Part shown: one piece after another, positions 1 through 5,350 of the stretch | Layout: each line of letters begins with the position of its first letter | Position numbering within the stretch: position 1 is the first letter of the stretch | Assembly: GCA_003240695.1 (NCBI GenBank) | Contig: QFNC01000074.1 | Coordinates: 1-5,539, forward strand | Source: Pseudoxanthomonas suwonensis | GTDB lineage: Bacteria; Pseudomonadota; Gammaproteobacteria; Xanthomonadales; Xanthomonadaceae | Direction of reading: 5' to 3' | Length of the DNA: 5,539 nt | Position numbers and translations under genes: made by a program | The notes under the pieces: generated by a model | Seen by the model: only the letters and a program-made list of their open reading frames with translations | Database searches by the model: none | Told to the model about the DNA's origin: nothing

Positions 1-199
1 CTGGCTGCAGCTGGGGGTGGAGGGCACCCCCGAGGGGTGCGTCTACCGGCAGCGGGCGGTGTTCATGCCCTCGGGCATCGTGGGCCGCGCGTACTGGACC
101 GCGATCCTCCCGTTCCACGCCGTGGTGTTCCCGTCGATGGCCTCGAACATCCTGGAAGAGGCCGGCCGCCAGGCCGGCGGCAGCGCCCTGTCGGACTGA
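1..199 (+). CDS. SDR-family NAD(P)-binding protein, DUF2867 C-terminus (5' partial)
   Basis: Only the last 65 codons are present; the reading frame enters at base 2 and ends at TGA 197-199. The visible tail carries the pattern FMPSGIVGRAYWTAILPFH followed by VVFPSM. This matches my recollection of the C-terminal DUF2867 segment (typically F-x-P-x-G-x-x-G-x-x-YW-x-x-x-x-P-F/L-H) that ends atypical short-chain dehydrogenase-like proteins of roughly 480-500 residues. The N-terminal Rossmann fold that would bind NAD(P) lies outside the window, so the reaction and substrate cannot be judged. The short tail after the motif (EEAGRQAGGSALSD) is unremarkable. The gene lies 41 bp upstream of the response regulator on the same strand; a promoter-like element in the gap suggests a separate transcription unit. 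The family call rests on one motif block, so an unrelated membrane-associated protein is possible but less likely. Confidence 0.65.
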   Translation, partial: WLQLGVEGTPEGCVYRQRAVFMPSGIVGRAYWTAILPFHAVVFPSMASNILEEAGRQAGGSALSD

Positions 200-227
200 T
201 CGAGCAGCCGAACCCGGCGGATCGACC

Positions 228-233
228 TAGGAT
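228..233 (+). promoter_or_regulatory. Candidate leaderless -10 element of the response regulator operon
   Basis: The hexamer TAGGAT fits the actinobacterial -10 pattern TANNNT. It is followed by exactly 7 bases and then the ATG at 241, so transcription could begin at or next to the A of the start codon, giving a leaderless mRNA. No convincing -35 hexamer is visible upstream. The same bases contain AGGA (229-232), 8 nt from the ATG, which could instead be a weak ribosome binding site. The two readings cannot be separated from sequence alone. Confidence 0.4.
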
Positions 234-240
234 TCACCCC

Positions 241-612
241 ATGGCACACATCCTCGTCGTGGACGACGATCCCGACATCCGCGAGCTGGTCAGCCTCAAG
301 CTGCGCTCCTCCGGTCACGACGTCACCGCCGTGGTCTCCGGCGAGGCCGCCCGCGACACCCTGGCCGGCGACGCCGTCGCCCCCGTGGACCTGGCGGTGG
401 TGGACCACATGATGCCCGGGATGACCGGTGTGGACCTGGTGCGGCTGTGGCGCTCGGAGGGCTCGACCCTGCGGGTGCTGATGCTCACCGCCCGCAGCCA
501 GGAACGTGACCTCGAGGCCGGTTTCGCCGCGGGGGTCGACGACTACCTCACCAAGCCCTTCTCGCCCCGTGAGCTGGCCACGCGGGTGAGAGCCCTGCTG
601 GCTCGTCGATGA
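241..612 (+). CDS. Stand-alone receiver-domain response regulator (CheY-like, no output domain)
   Basis: This 123-residue protein is a complete receiver domain and nothing else. The acidic pocket is D8-D9-D10 (LVVDDD), the phosphoacceptor is D55 (VVDHMMPGMTG), and the conserved switch residues are T83 (MLTA) and K105 (TKPF). The stretch DDYLTKPFSPRELATRVRALL is typical of receivers from OmpR/PhoB-type regulators, yet the protein stops where the linker to a DNA-binding domain would begin. It would accept phosphate from a histidine kinase in the cytoplasm and act by protein contact. Its stop overlaps the start of the HEAT-repeat gene (ATGA), followed at once by a membrane glycosyltransferase, so a role in controlling that enzyme is inferred. 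ATG 241 is preferred because the protein then begins right at the receiver fold; the in-frame upstream extension has no receiver character and overlaps the previous gene. Confidence 0.93.
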   Translation: MAHILVVDDDPDIRELVSLKLRSSGHDVTAVVSGEAARDTLAGDAVAPVDLAVVDHMMPGMTGVDLVRLWRSEGSTLRVLMLTARSQERDLEAGFAAGVDDYLTKPFSPRELATRVRALLARR

Positions 613-1631
613 TCGGCGGCTGGCTGACCCCGCGGCTGCTGCTCACTGCCACCGCCGGGATCTGGGGCATGCTCGTGCTGCTGATCGTCCTCACGATCAC
701 CGTGCACGCCGTCCGCGTGACCCGTGCCCGGCGCCGTGAGGAGCTGGACGCGGTGGCACGGCCGCTGGTCGCGTCCCTGGTGCTGGCCGACAGCGAGGCA
801 GGCACCGGGGGCGGGAACGCGACCGGGGAGAACCGCGACATCGCCACCCACCAGGCGCTGCTCCAGGCCCGGGGGGCCCTCGGGGACCGGGTGGACGAGC
901 GGTTGATGGCCCTGCTGGACGTCGTGCGGGGCGAAGGTCGGGAGCGCCTGGTGGCGATGCTGGTGCGGCGCGGCCACCCGCAGCGCCTGCGCCGACGCGC
1001 CGGTTCCCACCGGTCCGCGACCCGGGCCGGGGCCGTGCGCCGCCTGGGACTGCTGGGCCTCCCGGTCGACGCCCCGCTGATACGGGAAGCCACCTCGGAC
1101 CGATCCGCGATCGTACGGTCCGTGGCGGCTCGGGCGCTCGCCGCGTATCCGGAGCCCCTCTCCGTCCACGCGATCCTGTCGCTGGTGCGCGAGGACCGCG
1201 CCATCCCCGCCCTGGTGCTGATGAACGCCCTGGTGCACATCGGCCAACAGGAGGGGGACTGCCTGGCCGTGATCCGCGCCGGGCTGGACGACCCTGCGCC
1301 CCGGGTGCGGGCCGCCTGCGCACGCGTGCTGGGCGAGCTCACCAGCGCGGTCGACGGCGACCACCTCGCGCACCTGGTGGACCACGACCCCGCCCCGTCG
1401 GTGCGCCTGGCGGCCGCGACGGCCCTGACCCGGGTGGGGACGGCCGCCCATGTGCCCTCCCTGCTGGGGGCCGCGAGCTCCGTGTGGGCACCGGTGCGGG
1501 TGGAGTGCGTCCGGGCCCTGCAGTCCCTCCCCCCGGCCGTCAGCGCCGACGCCCTCGCCGAGATCGCCTCGCACCAGGACCCCGTGCTCGCCGCGGTTTT
1601 GGCCCCCACCAGCTCGCGAACGGAACCGTGA
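609..1631 (+). CDS. Membrane-anchored HEAT-repeat protein
   Basis: The product has 340 residues. One strongly hydrophobic segment lies at about residues 10-33, followed by a basic cluster (R36 to R43). By the positive-inside rule this places the rest of the protein in the cytoplasm. Residues 45-125 are mostly helical and include a Gly/Asn-rich linker (about 64-75). From about 135 to 332 there are degenerate HEAT-type helical pairs. The clearest are around 156-180 (RSAIVRSVAARALAAY), 218-244 (DDPAPRVRAACARVLGEL), 252-277 (DHDPAPSVRLAAATALTRVG) and 281-307 (WAPVRVECVRALQSL), all with the D/P-x-V-R-x-x-A-x-x-A-L signature. HEAT arrays are protein-binding scaffolds, so this is probably an adaptor between the receiver and the glycosyltransferase; no catalytic motif is visible. 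The start overlaps the preceding stop by ATGA with no good Shine-Dalgarno, implying translational coupling. The glycosyltransferase follows after 3 nt. Confidence 0.85.
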   Translation: MIGGWLTPRLLLTATAGIWGMLVLLIVLTITVHAVRVTRARRREELDAVARPLVASLVLADSEAGTGGGNATGENRDIATHQALLQARGALGDRVDERLMALLDVVRGEGRERLVAMLVRRGHPQRLRRRAGSHRSATRAGAVRRLGLLGLPVDAPLIREATSDRSAIVRSVAARALAAYPEPLSVHAILSLVREDRAIPALVLMNALVHIGQQEGDCLAVIRAGLDDPAPRVRAACARVLGELTSAVDGDHLAHLVDHDPAPSVRLAAATALTRVGTAAHVPSLLGAASSVWAPVRVECVRALQSLPPAVSADALAEIASHQDPVLAAVLAPTSSRTEP

Positions 1632-1634
1632 GAC

Positions 1635-3095
1635 GTGTTCGACATCCTGGACCTCACCGGCACCACCGCCCACGACGTGGTGCGCACGATCCTGCTGTGG
1701 ACGGCTATCCCCACCTTCAGCTACTTCATGGCGATCAACCTGATCTACGCCTTGCTGATGCTGATGGGCTGGTGGGACGTGCGCCGCTCCGCGGCCCGAC
1801 GCGCCGTGCTGGACCTGTCCGAGACCGCCACCGCGCCGATCTCGCTGGGCCTGACCGTGGTGATGCCCGCCTGGAACGAGGGCACCCTGATCGAGGAGTC
1901 CGTGCGCTCGATCCTGGCGCTGGACTACCCCGACCACGAGGTGATCGTGGTCAACGACGGATCCACCGACGACACCCTGGAGGTGCTCACCCGCGCCTTC
2001 TCCCTGGTCCCCTCCCGCCGCACGGTCCCCACCGACGGACCGGTCCAGGTGCAGGGCGCGGTGCGCGGCGTGTACGAGTCCTCGGACCCGTCTGTCCCGC
2101 TGGTGGTGCTGGACACGGAGAACTCCGGTCGCTCCGATGCCATCAACGCCGGTATCGCGGTGGGTGCCAAGGACCTGATGGTGTTCCTGGACGCCGACTC
2201 GGTGCTGGACCCCGATGCGCTGCTGCTGGCCGTGCAGCCGTTCCTGGACGACCCCCTGCGCGTGGTGGCCACCGGCGGCAGCGTGCGCGCGGTCAACGGG
2301 TGCCGGGTGGTGGCAGGGCGCGTGACCCGGGTGGGCATGCCGAAGGCCTGGATCGCCCGGTTCCAGGTGCTGGAGTACCTGCGTGCGTTCAGCCTGGGCC
2401 GGGCCGGCTGGTCGATGATCCGCTGCCTGATGCTGATCTCCGGGGCGTTCGGCGTGTACCGGCGGGACGTCCTGCTCACGGTCGGCGGCCTGGACGCCGA
2501 CACCATCGGCGAGGACTTCGAGCTGGCCATGGCCGTTCACCGCTGGTGCCGCGACCGGCGTCGGGACTACCGCATGGTGTTCGTCACCGAGCCTGCCAGC
2601 TGGACCGAGGTGCCCGACACCCTGGCCGTCCTGAAGAGGCAGCGGGTGCGCTGGCACCGCGGGCTGTGGGAGGTGCTGTGGAAGTACCGCCGGATGGCCC
2701 TGAACCCCAAGTACGGCCGCATCGGCCTGGTGGGGCTGCCCTACTACTGGTTGTTCGAGCTGTTCGCCCCGCTGTTCGAGGTGCTCGGCGTGATCGTCAT
2801 GGTGGTGGCGCTGCTGACCGGCGCGGTGGACCCGGTGATGGTGTTCGTCCTGCTGGGTCTGGCCCTGGGCACCGGCATCCTGGTGACCGTGTTCGCGGTG
2901 CTGCTGGAGGAGCTCTCCTACCACCGCAATCCCCGCTGGCAGGACGTGATGCTGCTGATGGCGTGCGCGTTCCTGGAGAACCTGGGGTACCGGCAGCTGA
3001 CCGCGCTGTGGCGTCTGGACGGCTGGTGGAAGGCGCTGCGGGGTGCCCGCTCCGAATGGGGGGTCATGTCCCGCACCGGGTTCCAGTCCTCCTGA
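1635..3095 (+). CDS. Family 2 glycosyltransferase, processive type, integral membrane
   Basis: The 486-residue product has a hydrophobic N-terminal region (about 19-47), a cytoplasmic GT-A domain (about 70-345) and C-terminal membrane segments (about 364-395, 400-425 and probably 437-457). Catalytic landmarks are all present: VVMPAWNE (75-82), VVNDGSTDD (105-113), DAD at 186-188 as the nucleotide-sugar/metal DxD, GED at 292-294 as the catalytic base region, and QRVRW at 336-340 as the Q/RxxRW motif. This layout is that of membrane polysaccharide synthases such as PgaC/IcaA, cellulose and hyaluronan synthases, so it probably polymerises a sugar from a UDP- or similar donor and passes it across the membrane. 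The sugar cannot be deduced. A conserved Lys-rich block is altered (DTENSGRSDAIN, 160-171). GTG 1635 is chosen because it keeps the first membrane segment and sits 3 nt after the HEAT stop; ATG 1728 would cut that segment. No deacetylase or export partner is visible in the window. Confidence 0.9.
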   Translation: MFDILDLTGTTAHDVVRTILLWTAIPTFSYFMAINLIYALLMLMGWWDVRRSAARRAVLDLSETATAPISLGLTVVMPAWNEGTLIEESVRSILALDYPDHEVIVVNDGSTDDTLEVLTRAFSLVPSRRTVPTDGPVQVQGAVRGVYESSDPSVPLVVLDTENSGRSDAINAGIAVGAKDLMVFLDADSVLDPDALLLAVQPFLDDPLRVVATGGSVRAVNGCRVVAGRVTRVGMPKAWIARFQVLEYLRAFSLGRAGWSMIRCLMLISGAFGVYRRDVLLTVGGLDADTIGEDFELAMAVHRWCRDRRRDYRMVFVTEPASWTEVPDTLAVLKRQRVRWHRGLWEVLWKYRRMALNPKYGRIGLVGLPYYWLFELFAPLFEVLGVIVMVVALLTGAVDPVMVFVLLGLALGTGILVTVFAVLLEELSYHRNPRWQDVMLLMACAFLENLGYRQLTALWRLDGWWKALRGARSEWGVMSRTGFQSS

Positions 3096-3113
3096 ACGGC
3101 AGCGCGAAGGACA

Positions 3114-3231
3114 GGTCAGCTGCGATCCAGTGGCAGGTCGGCTGCGTGCGAGGTCAGCTGCGTGCGGGGTCGGCTGCGTGCGAGGTCAGCTGCGTGCGGG
3201 GTCAGCTGCGTGCGAGGTCAGCTGCGTGCCA
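3114..3231. repeat. 16-bp tandem repeat array between convergent genes
   Basis: Six contiguous 16-bp units with consensus GGTCRGCTGCGTGCGR run from 3136 to 3231: 3136-3151, 3152-3167, 3168-3183, 3184-3199, 3200-3215 and 3216-3231. A degenerate seventh copy (GGTCAGCTGCGATCCA) lies at 3114-3129, separated by 6 bp. Units 1+2 and units 3+4 are an identical 32-bp block, evidence of a recent duplication. Unit 6 ends in CCA and contains the last three codons and the stop of the minus-strand histidine kinase, so the array may have grown from that gene's 3' end. Most units carry the palindrome CAGCTG (CGGCTG in units 1 and 3). In RNA, neighbouring units could pair over 6 bp with a 10-nt loop, so a role in ending convergent transcription is possible. 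There is no T-tract. Confidence 0.9.
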
Positions 3232-4897
3232 GCGGCAGGCTCAGGGTCACCTCGGTGCCCTCCCCGACCCAGGAGGCCACCTCGACCTCACCGCCGTGCG
3301 CGCGCACGATGCGCCGCGTGATCATCAGACCGATCCCCGTGCCGGGCACCTCGGCCTCCACCGCCGCGCCCGCCCGGAAATAGGGGGTGAACAGCCGTGG
3401 CACGTCCTCGGCGGCGATGCCGATCCCGCTGTCGCGCACGGTGAGGTGGGCATCGTGCTCGTCGGCCTCCAGCCGCACCTGGACGGTCCCGCCCTCTCGC
3501 GAGTACTTCACCGCGTTGGACAGCAGGTTGTCGACGGCCTGGCCCAGGCGCTCCGCATCCGCGTTGACCAGCTCCACCCCCGGGGCCAGGCCCCCCTGGT
3601 CCAGCGTGATGCCTCGGGCGGCGGCATGGGCGCGGATCGACTCGACCTGTTCGCAGACCAGCGCGCTGAGGTCGCTCACGCGCGGCACCCCCGCCCGTGA
3701 ACGGGACCCGGTCGCGCCGACGGTCCGAGCGGTCTCCAGCAGCGCCATGATCAGACGCTCCAGACGGTCGACGTTGCGGCGGATCACCGTCGCATGTGCG
3801 GCGACGGCGACGGCGTCGACGGTGCCGTCGGTGGAGTCCAGGGCATCGTCCTCGAGCAGTTCGAGGTAGCCGGAGATGGAGGCCAGGGGGGTCTTCAGCT
3901 CATGGGAGACGGTGGCCAGGAACTGCTCCTCCTGCAGCACGGCGGAGAGCGATGCAGTGACGTCGTGCACCGAGACCAGGGTGCGGTGGTCGTCGACCTG
4001 GCGCGTGGAGACGGACAGTGCGACCCGCCGGCCGTCCGGAAGGGTCTTCCACACCACGTCACCGGGGATGGTGCGACCCTCCCGGGCGCGGCGCAGCGGG
4101 TTGCGGTCCGGCGCCAGCTCCTCGCGTCCGTTCTCGGCGCCCAGGGGGTCCGCCAGCAGTTCCTCGATGCCGAAGCGGCGCGCCGCCCCGCTGAGACTGC
4201 CGTGGGTGTCCGCCACCCGGCCGTCCGGGGTGAGCATCGCGTCGACCACACCGATCGACGCGGTCACGAGGTCCAGGCGGGAGGCGCGGTCATCACGCTC
4301 CCGCACCAGGCGAGCGATCACCAGGGCCACCGAGGAGACGACGATCGAGACCATCAGGCCGCGTACGACCACCGGATGGGTGAGGCCCAGGCCCAGCAGG
4401 GCGGGACCGATGATCCAGCTGAGGAAGGACAGTCCGGTGACCAGCAGGGCGCCGCGCAGCCGGAGGACGGAGGCGATCCACACGGCCGGGAAGACCATCA
4501 GGACGCCGTGGAAGCCGAGTCCCGAGGCGCTCGCCCAGCGGGTGAGGCCCAATGCCACCATGTCCAGCACCGGGATGATCAGCAGCAGAGCACCGGCCCG
4601 GGGCGGTACGAACTTCACCACGCGCTCAAGGACGTAGATGGCGAACGTGACCGCGGACAGTGCCAGCAGGGCGGCGTTGCCGATGGCGAAGACCCGAGGC
4701 AGGTCAATGAGCGTCCCCGAGTCCACCAGGAGCAGACTGAGCACGAGGCAGCCGAGCAGCGCGCTCTGGTGGAACAGCGCCGTCCCCGACAGGGCGGCAT
4801 CGCGAAGTCGGCCGCCGGGGCGATGAGGGGTGGCGCGGCCGCGGGCCGGGAGGGGGGTCCTCGCATCCGGGATGGCGCGGGGGGCGGGCTGGTCCAT
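3218..4897 (-). CDS. Sensor histidine kinase with polytopic membrane sensor region
   Basis: The 559-residue product begins with a Pro/Arg-rich cytoplasmic tail (1-40), then about six hydrophobic segments (roughly 45-64, 69-90, 102-120, 129-146, 150-172 and 177-198) with short loops, so signal sensing is likely within the membrane. A divergent PAS-like region (about 208-315, ending VSVHDVTAS) follows. The HisKA domain holds the phosphoacceptor H332 in ATVSHELKTPL. The ATPase domain shows the N box (DNLLSNAVKYS, 456-466), G1 (DSGIGI, 489-494), F box (FTPYF, 503-507) and G2 (GTGIGL, 519-524). It is a complete kinase that would autophosphorylate and pass phosphate to a receiver. No regulator is adjacent on its own strand; the receiver at 241-612 in the facing operon is the nearest candidate. 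ATG 4897 is the first in-frame start and precedes all membrane segments. The final codons (LARS-stop) lie inside the tandem repeat. The signal is unknown. Confidence 0.93.
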   Translation of the reverse strand: MDQPAPRAIPDARTPLPARGRATPHRPGGRLRDAALSGTALFHQSALLGCLVLSLLLVDSGTLIDLPRVFAIGNAALLALSAVTFAIYVLERVVKFVPPRAGALLLIIPVLDMVALGLTRWASASGLGFHGVLMVFPAVWIASVLRLRGALLVTGLSFLSWIIGPALLGLGLTHPVVVRGLMVSIVVSSVALVIARLVRERDDRASRLDLVTASIGVVDAMLTPDGRVADTHGSLSGAARRFGIEELLADPLGAENGREELAPDRNPLRRAREGRTIPGDVVWKTLPDGRRVALSVSTRQVDDHRTLVSVHDVTASLSAVLQEEQFLATVSHELKTPLASISGYLELLEDDALDSTDGTVDAVAVAAHATVIRRNVDRLERLIMALLETARTVGATGSRSRAGVPRVSDLSALVCEQVESIRAHAAARGITLDQGGLAPGVELVNADAERLGQAVDNLLSNAVKYSREGGTVQVRLEADEHDAHLTVRDSGIGIAAEDVPRLFTPYFRAGAAVEAEVPGTGIGLMITRRIVRAHGGEVEVASWVGEGTEVTLSLPLARS

Positions 4898-4967
4898 GCG
4901 GGCATGGTCGCACAGGCCCGCCGTCCGCTGCGGCGAGATCAGCGCATACGGGGCGGGTGCGGTCGGG

Positions 4968-5180
4968 TCAGTCCCCGATCTCCTGCACCACGGAGGTCCC
5001 GGTCCCGGACGGCTGCGCCTCGGGCGCGGGCTCGCCCAGGCCGAACATCGCGGTCATCGCGCCGACAACGATCAGCGCGAAGGTGGCCACGCCGCCGCAG
5101 CCGCAGCAGCCGGGCAGGATGATCGGGAAGGGGAAGAAGCCGCGTCGGCGGGGGCGCCGGGGGTACGGGTGCTGGGTCAT
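4968..5180 (-). CDS. Small Cys/Pro-rich single-pass membrane protein, unknown function
   Basis: I do not recognise this 70-residue protein. It begins with a Pro/Arg-rich tail (R8 to R13, PRRPRRR), followed by the aromatic/Pro stretch FFPFPIILP (15-23), a CCGCGG cluster with cysteines at 25, 26 and 28, one hydrophobic segment (about 31-48) and a short acidic, Pro/Gly-rich C-terminal tail. The positive N-terminus predicts N-in, C-out topology. LPGC at 22-25 is a near miss to a lipobox, but Pro at -2 and the absence of a hydrophobic signal stretch before it argue against a lipoprotein. A good ribosome binding site sits 6 nt before the ATG and the third codon positions are strongly G/C, supporting a real gene. 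Its stop is 70 nt upstream of the histidine kinase start on the same strand, so the two may be co-transcribed and the protein could assist the kinase; this is inference. Confidence 0.75.
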   Translation of the reverse strand: MTQHPYPRRPRRRGFFPFPIILPGCCGCGGVATFALIVVGAMTAMFGLGEPAPEAQPSGTGTSVVQEIGD

Positions 5181-5186
5181 CGGGGG

Positions 5187-5191
5187 CCTCT
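5187..5191 (-). promoter_or_regulatory. Ribosome binding site of the small membrane protein
   Basis: Read on the minus strand this is AGAGG within GAAAGAGG, 6 nt before the ATG at 5180. It supports that start and shows this small gene has a conventional leadered start, unlike the start regions of the response regulator and NERD genes. Confidence 0.65.
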
Positions 5192-5233
5192 TTCGGGGAA
5201 AGGGGTGGAGCGGTGAGGAGGGCGGGCTCTGGC

Positions 5234-5239
5234 ACGGTA
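5234..5239 (-). promoter_or_regulatory. Possible -10 element for the small membrane protein gene
   Basis: On the minus strand this reads TACCGT, matching TANNNT. A start about 7 nt downstream would give a leader of roughly 46 nt carrying the AGAGG site. No -35 box with a good match is seen; the region where it would lie is the left arm of the inverted repeat at 5259-5293. This is a weak call. Confidence 0.25.
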
Positions 5240-5258
5240 TCCCGGCCCGGGGCGGGCT

Positions 5259-5293
5259 CGTCGGCCCCGAGTGCGCGGCGCCGGGGGCCGACG
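5259..5293. repeat. Perfect 10-bp inverted repeat in the divergent intergenic region
   Basis: CGTCGGCCCC (5259-5268) and GGGGCCGACG (5284-5293) are exact reverse complements separated by 15 bp. The dyad lies between the divergent starts at 5180 and 5351, about 58 bp upstream of the rightward start and 79 bp upstream of the leftward one. It could be an operator for a dimeric regulator, or a hairpin if transcribed. There is no T-tract, so a classical intrinsic terminator is not supported. In DNA this GC-rich, a 10-bp arm by chance is not negligible. Confidence 0.55.
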
Positions 5294-5338
5294 GGGGCCT
5301 GTTCGCCGAAAGCCCTGCCGCACCCCGTGCCCACCTGG

Positions 5339-5344
5339 CACGAT
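5339..5344 (+). promoter_or_regulatory. Candidate leaderless -10 element of the NERD-domain gene
   Basis: CACGAT sits 6 nt before the ATG at 5351, the spacing expected for a leaderless actinobacterial transcript. There is no purine-rich ribosome binding site in the 20 bp before the start. The hexamer lacks the first T of TANNNT, and the only -35-like sequence (CTGCCG, 5315-5320, 18-bp spacer) is poor. Confidence 0.35.
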
Positions 5345-5350
5345 GCGAGC

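Noticed and set aside
543..2924. A 793-codon open frame on the minus strand opposite the HEAT and GT2 genes
   Set aside because: Its translation is dominated by His, Gln, Gly and Ala with no recognisable domain, and it lies antisense to two genes with clear family motifs. Long antisense open frames are expected in DNA with very GC-rich third codon positions.
3099..3123. Hairpin GCAGC ... GCTGC after the GT2 stop as an intrinsic terminator
   Set aside because: Arms are only 5 bp with a 15-nt loop and no T-tract follows.
3136..3231. CRISPR array
   Set aside because: The 16-bp units are directly contiguous with no spacers, so this is a simple tandem repeat.
1484..3700. A 738-codon open frame on the plus strand in another frame across HEAT, GT2, the repeat and the kinase end
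   Set aside because: It is Arg/Gly/Pro-rich low-complexity translation, crosses converging genes and contains no domain motif; a frame shadow.
4943..4971. Minus-strand pair CTGACC (4966-4971) and TATGCG (4943-4948), 17-bp spacer, as a kinase promoter
   Set aside because: The -10 match is poor (no final T) and the -35 overlaps the small gene's stop; too weak to list, although the kinase may have its own promoter in this gap.
3794..5122. A 442-codon plus-strand open frame opposite the histidine kinase
   Set aside because: Low-complexity Gln/Gly/Arg-rich product antisense to a full set of kinase motifs; a shadow frame.
5037..5180. Lipoprotein signal (LPGC) in the small membrane protein
   Set aside because: Pro at the -2 position and no hydrophobic signal segment before the cysteine; the hydrophobic helix comes after it.
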